This document shows, piece by piece, positions 45,583-54,784 of a DNA stretch of 64,000 nt. Source of the stretch: JALYUA01 sp039933215 (lineage in GTDB: Bacteria; Acidobacteriota; Thermoanaerobaculia; UBA5066; Gp7-AA6). The notes beneath the pieces were generated by a model, which worked only from the letters and a program-made list of their open reading frames with translations, did no database searches and was not told the origin of the DNA. The position numbers and the translations under genes are program-made. Positions within the stretch are counted from its first letter, which is position 1. Every line of letters starts with the position of its first letter. Location of the stretch: positions 1-64,000 of the forward strand of contig JBDTOO010000010.1 of assembly GCA_039933215.1 (NCBI GenBank), read 5' to 3'.

Positions 45583-46956
45583 ATGGACTATCGCATCCCG
45601 CTCTTCATCGGCCTGTTCGTCCTTTCCCTCGTCGTGTCGGCCTTCTTCGCCGCCGCGGAGACGGCTCTCGTGTCCCTCTCCCGGATCGATCTGCAGCGCC
45701 TGCGCGAGAAGGGCGATCGCCGGGCGGGCCTCATCCGAAGCCTCAAGTCGAAGACGTCCGGTCTTCTCGCGACGATCCTGATCGGCCAGAACCTGGCATT
45801 GAGCTCCGCCTCCGCGCTCGCCACGACCATCGCGACAGTCTGGGTCGGCGAGAAGTGGGGCGTGCCGGCGGCGATCCTGGTCTCGACCGTCACTCTCTTC
45901 GTGTTCGCGGAGATGGCACCGAAAGCGATCGCTTCCGCGTCCCCCGTCGCCGTGGCCCGCACGGTCGCCGTGCCGATGACCTGGGTGATGAAGATCTTCT
46001 CTCCGATCGTCACCCTCGTCGTGAACCTGACCCAGCGCTCGCTGCGGGTCCTGGGGATCGCCGAGAAGTCCCCGACCCTGACCGAGGAGGAAATGAAGAG
46101 CGTGATCAACCTCGGCGCCGACGAGGGGTTGATCCACGGCGAGGAGAAGCGCCTGCTCCACAAGGTGCTCGAATTCGGAGACAAGACCGTCCGCGACATC
46201 ATGGTTCCGCGCACGCGCGTCGTGGCCGTCGCCGACACGGCGGGGTTTTCGGAGGTCCGGTCGCTCCTGCGCGAGCACAAGCTGTCGCGGCTCCCCGTCT
46301 ATCGCGAGTCGCTCGACAACGTGATCGGCATCCTGCACGCCAAGGACCTCTTCGACGTCACCGACGAGGAGGAAGAGGCGTTCCGTCTCGAGAAGTACGC
46401 CGATCCGCCATTTCTCGTTCCGGAGTTCAAACCCGCCGAGGACCTCTTTCGGGAGATGCGGCGCCGCAAGACGCACATGGCCGTCGTGGTCGACGAGTTC
46501 GGGGGCACGGCGGGGATCGCGACGATCGAGGACGCCATCGAGGAGCTTCTCGGTCCGATCCAGGACGAATTCGACGAGGAGACGCCGGGCTTCGTCGCCA
46601 CCGGCAAGCGCCAGTTCCTGCTGGAAGGCGTGTACCGCCTGGACGACCTCGAGGAGCAGTTCGGCATCTCGTTTCCGAGGGATGAGGCCGAGACGATCGC
46701 GGGCCTCCTCCTGATGCGATTCGGACGCATCCCCCGAAAGGGTGAGCGGTGGCGCGGCCGCCGCGCGGATTTCGTCATCGAGGAGGCGAGCCCGACGACG
46801 ATCCAGAAGGTGCTGATGATCCTTCCCGAGAAAAAGGAAATCCCCGCCGGCCGGAAGGACGGGGACGACATTTCGAGCCGGACGAAGGCCTCCGCCGCGG
46901 AGACGAAAACGCCCCCCGACTCGGACACCGGGACGAGCGGGCGGCGGACGGACTGA
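45583..46956 (+). CDS. CNNM/CorC-like protein with CBS domains
   Basis: 457 residues. The DUF21 transmembrane domain (about 1-180, four helices) begins LFVLSLVVSAFFAAAETALVSLS. A CBS pair follows (about 195-330, with VPRTRVVAVADTAGFSEV and VVVDEFGGTAGIATIED). The CorC_HlyC domain is at the end (FLLEGVYRLDDLEEQFGISFP). Family members are linked to magnesium or cobalt efflux; the exact ion is uncertain. The last 30 residues are acidic and disordered. It starts six bases after queG. Confidence 0.93.
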   Translation: MDYRIPLFIGLFVLSLVVSAFFAAAETALVSLSRIDLQRLREKGDRRAGLIRSLKSKTSGLLATILIGQNLALSSASALATTIATVWVGEKWGVPAAILVSTVTLFVFAEMAPKAIASASPVAVARTVAVPMTWVMKIFSPIVTLVVNLTQRSLRVLGIAEKSPTLTEEEMKSVINLGADEGLIHGEEKRLLHKVLEFGDKTVRDIMVPRTRVVAVADTAGFSEVRSLLREHKLSRLPVYRESLDNVIGILHAKDLFDVTDEEEEAFRLEKYADPPFLVPEFKPAEDLFREMRRRKTHMAVVVDEFGGTAGIATIEDAIEELLGPIQDEFDEETPGFVATGKRQFLLEGVYRLDDLEEQFGISFPRDEAETIAGLLLMRFGRIPRKGERWRGRRADFVIEEASPTTIQKVLMILPEKKEIPAGRKDGDDISSRTKASAAETKTPPDSDTGTSGRRTD

Positions 46957-47003
46957 CGCCCGCGACTCCTGATCCCTGGACCAGTTTCCTCAAAGGAGCC
47001 CGA

Positions 47004-48011
47004 TTGCCCACTCCCATCCGCCCCGTGACCCTGATTCGAGGCGACGGCATCGGCCCGGAGGTCGCCGACGCGGTCGTCTCGATCCTGGAAGCTGCGGGAG
47101 CCCCGCTCTCGTTCGAAGAGGCCGTCGTCGGCGTCGAAGCCGAGAAGGCGGAAGGCGATCCTCTCCCTCCCCGCGTCCTCGACCAGATCCGCAGGAACGG
47201 GGTGGCATTGAAGGGCCCCGTCGGCACCCCCATCGGGAAAGGCTTTGCATCGATCAACGTCCGCCTGCGCAAGAGCCTCGACCTCTACGCGAACCTGCGT
47301 CCCGTCAAGAACGTTCCGACGGTGAAGAGCCGGTTCGAGAACGTCGACCTCATCGTCGTGCGGGAGAACACCGAGGACCTGTACAGCGGGCTCGAGCACG
47401 TCGTCGTGCCGGGAGTCGTCGAGTCCTTGAAGATCATCACGGAATACGCCTCGACGCGGATCGCCCGGTTCGCCTTCGAGCACGCGCGGCGCCATGGCCG
47501 CAAGCGCGTCACGGCGATCCACAAGGCGAACATCATGAAGCTCTCCGACGGGCTCTTCCTCGACTGTTTCCGTAAAGTCGCCGGGGACTACCCCGACATC
47601 CAGGCGGACGATCGGATCGTCGATGCCGCGTGCATGCGCCTCGTGATGTTTCCGGAGACGTTCGACGTCCTCCTCATGGAGAACCTCTACGGCGACATCG
47701 TCTCCGACCTGACGGCGGGGCTCGTCGGGGGCCTCGGCCTCGTGCCGGGGGCAAACATCGGCCCGAGCGTCTCCGTCTTCGAGGCGGTGCACGGTACGGC
47801 CCCCGACATCGCGGGGCAGGACAAGGCGAACCCGACCGCGCTCCTGATGAGCGCGATCCTCATGCTCCGGCATCTCGATCTCGGCAATCTCGCGGACCGC
47901 GTCGAAAGCGCCATGTTCGCGACGATCGCCGCGGGGATCCGGACGGCCGACGTCGGCGGCAGCGCGGGGACGCGGGAGTTCGCCCGCGCCGTCTCCGAGA
48001 GGGCGTGCTGA
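47004..48011 (+). CDS. isocitrate/isopropylmalate dehydrogenase family protein (NAD-type IDH)
   Basis: Oxidative decarboxylase of the TCA cycle, 335 residues. IRGDGIGPEV opens the domain; LRKSLDLYANLRPVKN and ENTEDLYSGLEH match the NAD-dependent isocitrate dehydrogenase group rather than LeuB. HKANIMKLSDGLFL and GDIVSDLTAGLVGGLGLVPGANIG hold the metal site and NAD region. The start is a TTG five bases after AAAGGAG. It would supply NADH for complex I. Homoisocitrate or isopropylmalate activity cannot be fully excluded. Confidence 0.92.
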   Translation: MPTPIRPVTLIRGDGIGPEVADAVVSILEAAGAPLSFEEAVVGVEAEKAEGDPLPPRVLDQIRRNGVALKGPVGTPIGKGFASINVRLRKSLDLYANLRPVKNVPTVKSRFENVDLIVVRENTEDLYSGLEHVVVPGVVESLKIITEYASTRIARFAFEHARRHGRKRVTAIHKANIMKLSDGLFLDCFRKVAGDYPDIQADDRIVDAACMRLVMFPETFDVLLMENLYGDIVSDLTAGLVGGLGLVPGANIGPSVSVFEAVHGTAPDIAGQDKANPTALLMSAILMLRHLDLGNLADRVESAMFATIAAGIRTADVGGSAGTREFARAVSERAC

Positions 48012-48027
48012 AGTTCAACCGGCCCGG

Positions 48028-48660
48028 ATGAGCGCGACCGGCCCCGCCCGGCAGCCCTCCTCCCGGCCGATGAGCGGAGACGAGACCCTGTGGACGGGCC
48101 CGGTCACGGACTTCGCCGCGATCTTCGGCCGGCGCGCGCCTCTCGAAATCGAGATCGGGTCCGGAAAAGCGCGGTTCCTGATCGCCGCCGCCAGGGCGAA
48201 CTCCGCCCACGATTTCGTGGGCCTGGAGCGCGCCCTCGCGTACTACCGCATCTGCCGCGACCGCGTGGCGAAGGCCGCGCTTCCGAACGTGCGGGTCGTC
48301 CGCGCCGACGGCAGGCTCTTCTCCGAATCCCTGGCGCCCGGTTCCGTGCGCGCTTTCCACGTCTATTTCCCGGACCCCTGGCCGAAGAAGAAGCAGCGGA
48401 AGCGGCGCCTGATCGACGGGGTGACCCTGGAGATGCTCGCCTCGCGCCTCGAGCCGGGCGGGATCCTCCGGATCGCCACCGACCACTCCGACTATGGCGC
48501 GGCGATCGAGCCGACGATCGTCTCGGTGCCCGGCCTCGAGCGTCTGCCGTGGGACGCCCTGCCCCCTCCGCCACCCACGCACTACGAGCTCAAGTATCTG
48601 GAGGAGGGCCGGGCGATCTCGCGTTTCCTCCTCCGCCGCCGGGCGGAAACTACGGCCTGA
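48028..48660 (+). CDS. trmB: tRNA (guanine-N7)-methyltransferase
   Basis: Adds the m7G46 modification to tRNA. 210 residues. The SAM site is IEIGSGKARFL (about 41-51), and FVGLERALAYYRIC and YFPDPWPKKKQRKRRLI are diagnostic. The first 14 residues are loosely conserved, so an ATG at 48070 is an alternative start. It follows the dehydrogenase by 16 bases and is convergent with pgsA. Confidence 0.95.
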   Translation: MSATGPARQPSSRPMSGDETLWTGPVTDFAAIFGRRAPLEIEIGSGKARFLIAAARANSAHDFVGLERALAYYRICRDRVAKAALPNVRVVRADGRLFSESLAPGSVRAFHVYFPDPWPKKKQRKRRLIDGVTLEMLASRLEPGGILRIATDHSDYGAAIEPTIVSVPGLERLPWDALPPPPPTHYELKYLEEGRAISRFLLRRRAETTA

Positions 48661-48669
48661 GAGCGGCGG

Positions 48670-49266
48670 TCAGTCTTCCGTACCGAGCGCCCGGGCCGAA
48701 TCGGACCGATCCGGACGGGGGCCGGCCGGGAAAGCGACGATCCTCCGGAGAAACTGGACGAAGTACTGCGCTCCCGAGAGTAATGCCACGGTGACGACGA
48801 CCCAGAGCGCCACCTTGCCCGCGAGGATCAGCTCCGGATAACGCTCCGAAAGGATGAGCAGGGAGATCGCGGCGATCTGGGAGGCCATCTTCGCCTTCCC
48901 CCAGCCGGACGCGGCGATGAAGAGGCCCTGGTCGGACGCGATCGTGCGGAGGCCGGTCACCGCGAACTCGCGCGCGACGACGACGACGACCATCCACGCG
49001 GGGGCCAGTCCGACCTCGACCAGTGAGATGAACGCGGCGGAGATCAGGAGCTTGTCGGCGATCGGGTCGAGGAGCGTTCCGAGGGTCGTGATCTCGCCGC
49101 GGCGGCGCGCCAGCCAGCCGTCGAAGAAGTCGGTGGCGGTCGCCGTCAGGAAGATCGCCAGGGCGACGATCTCCCGCCCTTCGAACTTGGTCAGGAGCAC
49201 CACGACCAGGAAGGGGACGAGAAAGATGCGAAGAAGCGTCAGCGCGTTCGGGAGATTGATTCTCAA
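48670..49266 (-). CDS. pgsA: CDP-diacylglycerol-glycerol-3-phosphate phosphatidyltransferase
   Basis: Membrane enzyme that makes phosphatidylglycerol phosphate. The CDP-alcohol motif D-G-x2-A-R-x8-G-x3-D-x3-D is intact in FFDGWLARRRGEITTLGTLL followed by DPIADK. Start at TTG 49266 gives MRINLPNALTLLRIFLVP, the usual family opening, and 198 residues. ATG 49365 is in frame and would add 33 Arg-rich residues; that ATG overlaps the divergent deacetylase ATG within CATG. Confidence 0.93.
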   Translation of the reverse strand: MRINLPNALTLLRIFLVPFLVVVLLTKFEGREIVALAIFLTATATDFFDGWLARRRGEITTLGTLLDPIADKLLISAAFISLVEVGLAPAWMVVVVVAREFAVTGLRTIASDQGLFIAASGWGKAKMASQIAAISLLILSERYPELILAGKVALWVVVTVALLSGAQYFVQFLRRIVAFPAGPRPDRSDSARALGTED

Positions 49267-49363
49267 GAACTTCGAGCCGTAAAGAAGGGACCGCGCTCGC
49301 GCGAGGCGCCGTCCGCGGCGAACCGTTCGAGGCTCATCGGACGCACCCGGTGATAATAGCTCC

Positions 49364-50785
49364 ATGAACGTCCCCTGTCCGGTCCACGAGAACCGGCGCG
49401 CGCACCGGGGATGCCACCACTGCCGCAAGCCGATCTGCCGGCTCTGCGAAGTGAGCATGCGCGGTCATCTCTACTGCTCGACCTCGTGCGCGCGGGACGC
49501 CGGGCGAGCCGCCGTGCGCCGCCTCATTCGGGGACGACTCGAGAAGCCGGTGCCGGCGCGTCTCGCGGTGGCCGCCGTGCTGGCGGTGACCATCGCCCCG
49601 GGCCTCCTGGCCCTGCGAGCCGTCTCGCAGCTCGACCGCCTGAACGCCCCGGCCCCCTTCACGCCGGCGCGGCGCCCTCCGCTCGCGCGCGTCGAACGGG
49701 TCGTGCCGGGCCCCGAGGGCGCCGCGATCGAGGGGAGCGCCCCATCGGGGGCCGCCGTGTTCCTGTTCGCCGGCGGCCGCTTCGTGGCGACGTCTTACGC
49801 CGGGGATGGAACGTTCCGCTTCGAGCGGGTCGTTCTCCCGGGCCCGTACCGGGTCGGTGTGCTGCCGCTCGCCGCAGCGCCCGAAGCGGCGACGCCGCTG
49901 CCGCCCGCGCTCGCGGCGCAGGCTTCCGCCACCGGGGCGCCGCCTCCCGGCCCCGTTCCCGCGGCGGCCGAGATCCCCGACACGCGCGGGTCCGCAGCGG
50001 CGTCGGGCGTTTCCTCCCCCGCTCCCTTCCCCCGACCGGCGTACGTGCCCGACCTCACCCGGGGGCCGAGGGACACGCGCGAGGTGCTCGTTTCGTTCGA
50101 CGCCGGCTCATCGGACCGCGGCGCGCGGGAGATCCTGGACGCTCTTCGGGAGAAGCACCTTCGCACCACGATCTTCCTGACGGGCGTCTTCATCCGGCGG
50201 TACCCCGATCTCGCGCGGCGGATCGCCGCCGACGGGCACGAGGTCGGCAACCACACGGACACGCATCCGCACCTGACCACGTATGCCGGCAACGGACGGC
50301 AGGCGACGCGTCCCGGCGTCGACCGGGCGTTTCTCGCGGGCGAGCTCGCCCGGACCGCGCAGGCGTACCAGGAGGTCACCGGGCGGCAGATCTCGCCCTT
50401 CTGGCGCGCGCCGTTCGGGGAACAGAACGACGAAATCCGGCGGTGGGCGGCGCAAGCCGGCTACTGGCACGTGGGATGGACGGGCGGCCGCGCGGGCCTG
50501 GACGGGCTCGACTGGATCTCGGACCGGGCGGCGCCCGGTTATCGCACGTCGGATCGCGTGATCGAGGCGCTCCTCGAGCGGGCGGAAAACGGCGGCATCG
50601 TCCTGTTGCATCTGGGCACCGACCGGGAGGACCCCGTCTCGAGCCGGATCCCCCGTCTGCTCGACGGGCTCTCGGCTCGCGGATTCCGGTTCGCGCGCGC
50701 GTCGGATTTTCTCGCCCGCGAGGGTCTGACCGACGAACGTCTCGCCGCGCTCGGCGCCAACCCCCGGAGTCCGGCCCTCCGTTGA
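49364..50785 (+). CDS. zinc-finger membrane-anchored polysaccharide deacetylase (CE4/NodB)
   Basis: 473 residues. A B-box-like zinc finger (Cys/His in CPVHENRRAHRGCHHCRKPICRLC split over 5-28, plus CSTSC) is followed by one membrane helix (about 68-85), a disordered Pro/Ala linker and a NodB domain from about 240. Metal His are in NHTDTHPHL and the first motif is SFDAGSSD, where the usual second Asp of FDDG is Ala. That variant is known in some deacetylases. FWRAPFGEQN and HLGTD are the later motifs. Target is probably peptidoglycan or another cell-surface polysaccharide. Confidence 0.9.
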   Translation: MNVPCPVHENRRAHRGCHHCRKPICRLCEVSMRGHLYCSTSCARDAGRAAVRRLIRGRLEKPVPARLAVAAVLAVTIAPGLLALRAVSQLDRLNAPAPFTPARRPPLARVERVVPGPEGAAIEGSAPSGAAVFLFAGGRFVATSYAGDGTFRFERVVLPGPYRVGVLPLAAAPEAATPLPPALAAQASATGAPPPGPVPAAAEIPDTRGSAAASGVSSPAPFPRPAYVPDLTRGPRDTREVLVSFDAGSSDRGAREILDALREKHLRTTIFLTGVFIRRYPDLARRIAADGHEVGNHTDTHPHLTTYAGNGRQATRPGVDRAFLAGELARTAQAYQEVTGRQISPFWRAPFGEQNDEIRRWAAQAGYWHVGWTGGRAGLDGLDWISDRAAPGYRTSDRVIEALLERAENGGIVLLHLGTDREDPVSSRIPRLLDGLSARGFRFARASDFLAREGLTDERLAALGANPRSPALR

Positions 50786-52194
50786 CCTTCCCGCTCGGAA
50801 CGGACGGGTGGCGCGGCGTGATCGCGGACGGCTGCACCTTCGACGCCATCGAGCGCGTCGCCGGCGCCGCCGCGGCGGTGTACCGCACGCTTTCCGAGGG
50901 AGACGTCTCCCGGGTCGTGATCGGCCACGACACGCGGTTCTTCTCGCCCGAGTTCGCGACCCGGGCCGCCGAAGCGTTCGCTCGCGCGGGCGTCGACGTC
51001 CTGCTGACCGACCGGGCGATTCCCACGCCCGCCGTTTCGTGGCACGTCCGGCGTCTCGGCCTCGGAGGCGGGATCGCGATCACCGCGAGCCACAACCCCG
51101 CGGAGTGGAACGGATTCAAGATCAAGTCCGACCGCGGCGGCAGCGCTTCCCCCGAGCTCTACGCCGCCGTCGCCTCGGCAATGGCGGGCGAGAAGCCCGC
51201 CCCCGCGGCCCGGTCCGGCCGCGTCGAGACCGCCGATCTTCTGACTCCGTACCGCGACGCGCTCGCCGCCGTCGTCGACACGGCGGCGATCCGGGGAGCC
51301 GGACTCTCGATTCTCGCGGACTCGATGCACGGGGCCGCGGGGACCCTGGTGGCCGACATCCTCGGGGGAGGACCGACCCGCGCGCTCCCCTTCCGGTCCA
51401 CCCGCGATCCCCTGTTCGGCGGCGTCCACCCGGAGCCGATCGCGGCCAATCTGCACGCTTCCGCCGATCGAGTCCGGCGCGACGGCCTCGATCTCGCCGT
51501 CGCGCAGGACGGCGATGCCGACCGACTGGGGGTGCTCGACCGTCGCGGAGAGTTCGTCTCGCCGCATCGCGTGCTCGCCCTGCTCGTCCTCCACGCGTAC
51601 CGCCGGCGCGGCCTCAGCGGGGGCATCGCCCGGACGTTCTCGACCTCTCTGCTGATCGACCGCGTGGCGGCGGCGCTCGGGCAGCCGCTCCACGAGACCG
51701 CCATCGGCTTCAAATACGTGGCCGATCTGATGAATCGCGGGGCCGCCGTGGCGGGGGGAGAGGAGAGCGGAGGGTACGGGTTCGCGTTCCACCTGCCCGA
51801 GCGGGACGGCGTCTTGAACGCCCTGCTGCTCGTCGAGAGCCTCGCCGTCTCCGGTAAGGGCCTCGATCGAGCCCTCGCCGACCTGGCCGCGGAGTTCGGC
51901 GAGTTCGCCTACGGCCGGCGGGACGTATACATGCCCGTCCCCGCGATCGCCGACTTTCTCGAGGAGGTCCGCCGCACTCCGCCCCGGGAGGTCGCTGGCG
52001 AGCCCGTCACAAGCGTCCGCGACCTGGACGGCGTGAAATATCTCTTCGGGGACAGGGGCTGGCTCCTCCATCGCCTCTCCGGAACAGAACCGATGATCCG
52101 CCTCTACTGCGAGCACGAGGACGAGGACCTGATGCGGCGCATCCTGGAAGAAGCCGAAAACCGCCTCGCCGACTTCGCCGACCGGACCCGGTGA
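50782..52194 (+). CDS. phosphoglucomutase/phosphomannomutase family protein
   Basis: Phosphohexomutase, 470 residues. FPLGTDGWRGVIAD (about 3-16) opens the fold. The phosphoserine loop is TASHNPAEWNGFKIK, the metal loop is DGDADRLGV, the sugar loop is GGEESGGYGF, and the phosphate loop is RLSGTEPMIRLY. Substrate (glucose, mannose or glucosamine phosphate) is uncertain. The start is TTG 50782 overlapping the deacetylase stop as TTGA, pointing to coupled synthesis and a shared role in surface polysaccharide metabolism. Confidence 0.93.
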   Translation: MTFPLGTDGWRGVIADGCTFDAIERVAGAAAAVYRTLSEGDVSRVVIGHDTRFFSPEFATRAAEAFARAGVDVLLTDRAIPTPAVSWHVRRLGLGGGIAITASHNPAEWNGFKIKSDRGGSASPELYAAVASAMAGEKPAPAARSGRVETADLLTPYRDALAAVVDTAAIRGAGLSILADSMHGAAGTLVADILGGGPTRALPFRSTRDPLFGGVHPEPIAANLHASADRVRRDGLDLAVAQDGDADRLGVLDRRGEFVSPHRVLALLVLHAYRRRGLSGGIARTFSTSLLIDRVAAALGQPLHETAIGFKYVADLMNRGAAVAGGEESGGYGFAFHLPERDGVLNALLLVESLAVSGKGLDRALADLAAEFGEFAYGRRDVYMPVPAIADFLEEVRRTPPREVAGEPVTSVRDLDGVKYLFGDRGWLLHRLSGTEPMIRLYCEHEDEDLMRRILEEAENRLADFADRTR

Positions 52195-52327
52195 TCGGAT
52201 TTCCAGTTCCGCTTTGATCCGAATCGATCGCCTGACCAGGTAAAGCCGTCACCGCGAGTGCTTCCCTCGGCTCCCGTCGGTCCGACGAACCGCGTAACTC
52301 CATACTCGGCAATCTCCCCCATCCGCT

Positions 52328-52411
52328 CGCGACGAGAGGAGTCTCCCGACCGGAGGGAGGGAGGAGCCTCTCGTCGCGGGAGCCGGAGCGCTCGCGCCGC
52401 AGCGCGAGCGC
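52328..52411. repeat. two perfect hairpins between convergent genes
   Basis: CGCGACGAGAGG (52328-52339) pairs perfectly with 52367-52378 around a GA-rich 27-base loop. GCGCTCGCGC (52388-52397) pairs perfectly with 52402-52411 around CGCA. They lie between two converging genes and probably help end transcription from both sides, though neither has a T-run. Confidence 0.65.
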
Positions 52412-52412
52412 G

Positions 52413-52448
52413 GAGGCGACGGTAGAGGCGACGGTAGAGGCGACGGTT
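52413..52448. repeat. three tandem copies of a 12-bp unit
   Basis: GAGGCGACGGTA is repeated exactly at 52413, 52425 and 52437, with the last base T in the third copy. The array runs into the stop codon of the TPR-AIM24 gene. Such arrays can vary in number between strains. Confidence 0.85.
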
Positions 52449-54030
52449 AGCTTCTCCGGTCGGAGTCCCCGGCGCGCGCGAGGTCAGAGGCGCGGCGGCG
52501 GGGGCGCGGCGGCTCCGTCAAGACCATGCCTTCGCCTTCGAACCGGATCTTCGGAGCGCTTCCGACGTCCGGCATCATCACCTCTTCGAGGAACCGATCC
52601 TCGAGCACCGACGGAACGAGGTCTCCGGTCCAGGCGACGAGGTCGCGCGAAGAGACGTTCAGAGGGAATTCGGTCGACACCACGTGCGAGAGGAGGGGCC
52701 CGCCGACCGAGAGGATCACGCTCCCACGCCCGTGGATCTTCAGGACGTCCACGCGGCGGTTCACGCGGAAGTCGTGGATCGGCTCGAGGCGGAAGGAGAG
52801 CCCTTGGTCGAGCGCCAGGATCCGGCTGCCCTCGACGTAGAGCGCCTCTCCGACGAGATCCCGGCGCACGGCCTGACGACCCGGGTCGTTGACGAAGAGA
52901 TGACCTCGACCGTCCGCGCGGAGGATCTTTTCGAGTCGCGAGCCCCGGAACGTCGGCTCCGCGGCGAACCGCATCTTGCCGCTGTACCAGACGACCGAGC
53001 CCTTGCGCACGAAGACGATTCCCCGGGACGCGACTTCGAGGCCGCCGTCGGAGCGGACGTGAAAAAGCGGGTGAGAATCGGCGACGCCCGCAAAAGGCGG
53101 CGGCGCGGCCGCGGGATCGGGGGCCGCCGTCTCCGGCACGGCGGGCGGGGCCGGGGCGCCTTGCGGCGCACCCGAATCCGCTTCGGGAAACGGGGCCAGC
53201 ATGGCGGCCGTCAGCGCCTCGTCGACCGCCGCGGGCTCTTCCGGCGCGTCGTCGATCACGCTCTCCGCCACCGGGGGCCCGGGCGGGACGACGGGGACGT
53301 CGACCACTCGGACCGTCTCCTCGAGGAACTCCGCTCCCGGCGTGTCGTCCGCGGGAGCCTCGGGGATCGTGGCTCCCGCGGGGGCCTGCGCCGGGGCCGG
53401 CGCCGTGAAGCGAGGGCCCGCCTCGGAGGGCGCTGGCTGCGCGAGCTTCAGGATCGAGGGAGAGAGAATCGACGAGGTCGGGGACGCCGCGCCGCCGCCG
53501 GAGCGCGCAGCGGCATCCGCGCCCGCGCGGGAGGCCGGCTCGCGCATCGACTTGCGAAGGGCCTCCTCGATCTCGCCGACGACCCGTTTCGCTCCGGCGA
53601 ATCGCAGATGCTCGAGCGCGAGGCCGAGCTTGCCGCGCATGCGGTAGAGGAGTCCCAGGTACAGATGGCTGCGCACGTGGTCCGGCTGGAGGTCGAGAGC
53701 GCGTCGCAGCTCGTCCTCCGCTTCACCGAGCACGCCAGCCTTGAAGAGGATCAGGCCGAGGTTCGAGTGGAGCACCGCCGAGGCGGGGTTGTTCTTCAGG
53801 AGGGCGCGCGAAGCCTGAGCCGCCTCGTTGTAATAGCCGCGCTTGAACTCGATGACCGACAGGAGATTCAGGACGTCTTCGTCGTTGGGCCGGGCGAGCA
53901 GCGCGAGCTCGAGCTCCTTGCGGGCGACGTCGTATCGCTCTTCCTGCACGTGCTGGCGCGCCCTCGAGAGCTGGACGAAGAAGACCCCGCCTTCGGTCGA
54001 GGAGACGTCGCCGGTGGTCGCTCGCGACAC
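52447..54030 (-). CDS. TPR protein with C-terminal AIM24-like domain
   Basis: 527 residues from a GTG. TPR repeats cover about 18-150 (RYDVARKELELALLARPNDE and later units). A long Ala/Pro-rich linker spans about 165-320. The C-terminal part (about 325-510) is beta-rich and ends with VAWTGDLVPSVLEDR and IRFEGEGMVLTEPP, the pattern of AIM24-like domains. No signal peptide. AIM24 proteins have no defined enzymatic role; the combination suggests a scaffold. Confidence 0.8.
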   Translation of the reverse strand: MSRATTGDVSSTEGGVFFVQLSRARQHVQEERYDVARKELELALLARPNDEDVLNLLSVIEFKRGYYNEAAQASRALLKNNPASAVLHSNLGLILFKAGVLGEAEDELRRALDLQPDHVRSHLYLGLLYRMRGKLGLALEHLRFAGAKRVVGEIEEALRKSMREPASRAGADAAARSGGGAASPTSSILSPSILKLAQPAPSEAGPRFTAPAPAQAPAGATIPEAPADDTPGAEFLEETVRVVDVPVVPPGPPVAESVIDDAPEEPAAVDEALTAAMLAPFPEADSGAPQGAPAPPAVPETAAPDPAAAPPPFAGVADSHPLFHVRSDGGLEVASRGIVFVRKGSVVWYSGKMRFAAEPTFRGSRLEKILRADGRGHLFVNDPGRQAVRRDLVGEALYVEGSRILALDQGLSFRLEPIHDFRVNRRVDVLKIHGRGSVILSVGGPLLSHVVSTEFPLNVSSRDLVAWTGDLVPSVLEDRFLEEVMMPDVGSAPKIRFEGEGMVLTEPPRPRRRASDLARAGDSDRRS

Positions 54031-54041
54031 CGCGCGCCCCG

Positions 54042-54743
54042 CTAGCTGCGGAGGGCTCGGCGCGCGGAGAGTTCGGTCGTGATCAGCGGACGATTGCGCT
54101 TGTCCCGCGTCAGTCGGACCGGCTTGCCTGCCACCTTCGCCCAGGTTTCGGCCCGCGGCCGGCCGAAACCGCCGCCGAGCGTCGGTTTGCCGTAGTACGC
54201 CGTCAGGCCCTTGTTCACGTAGAGGCGCGTCTCGTTGTAGGGCGGGATGCCGCCGTAGCGGGCGACGGCTGCTTCACCGGCGTTGTAGGCGGCGAGGGAC
54301 TTTTCGACGTTGCCGCCGTAGACCCCGAGGAGGTAGGCGAGGTGCTTGGCACCGCCGGCGATGTTCTCGAGCGGATCGAACCTGTCGCGCACGCCGTACT
54401 GCGTCGCTGTCTCCGGCATGAGCTGCATCAGGCCGCGCGCACCCTTGCGCGAGATCGCGCCGGGATTGAAGGCCGACTCGATCAGCATGACCGACTTGAC
54501 GAGCTTCGGATCGACGGCGGCCGCACGGGAAGCGTTCTCGATGGCGGCGTCGTACAGCGAAGGCAGCGAGACTCGCGAGGCGAGCCAGTCGTCCGTCCGC
54601 CGAAGGGTCTCGTGCGGCGACGAACCGATTCCGTCGTTCCAGATGTACCTTTTTCCATCACGAATGCCGATGCGAACCGCCGCGGTGGCGGTTCCCGAGA
54701 GCGCGAGCAGCGCCCCGAGCGCGAGGAGGGATCGGCGTTTCAT
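54042..54743 (-). CDS. lytic transglycosylase (SLT domain)
   Basis: Cleaves peptidoglycan in the periplasm, 233 residues. A signal peptide (about 1-21, ending GTATAA) is followed by a linker and the SLT domain: IESAFNPGAISRKGARGLMQLMPETA (catalytic Glu in IES), then AGGAKHLAYLL and SLAAYNAGEAAVARYGG. The C-terminal 40 residues are basic. Ends 11 bases before the TPR-AIM24 gene. A TATAAT sits 36 bases before the ATG. Confidence 0.93.
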   Translation of the reverse strand: MKRRSLLALGALLALSGTATAAVRIGIRDGKRYIWNDGIGSSPHETLRRTDDWLASRVSLPSLYDAAIENASRAAAVDPKLVKSVMLIESAFNPGAISRKGARGLMQLMPETATQYGVRDRFDPLENIAGGAKHLAYLLGVYGGNVEKSLAAYNAGEAAVARYGGIPPYNETRLYVNKGLTAYYGKPTLGGGFGRPRAETWAKVAGKPVRLTRDKRNRPLITTELSARRALRS

Positions 54744-54778
54744 TTTTCGGGTCTCGAAGGTCTCGATTTGAGGGGGCG

Positions 54779-54784
54779 ATTATA
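54779..54784 (-). promoter_or_regulatory. probable -10 element of the lytic transglycosylase gene
   Basis: A perfect TATAAT on the minus strand, with a message leader of about 30 bases to the ATG. The -35 region is GC-rich and does not resemble TTGACA, so an activator or an alternative element may be needed. Confidence 0.5.
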
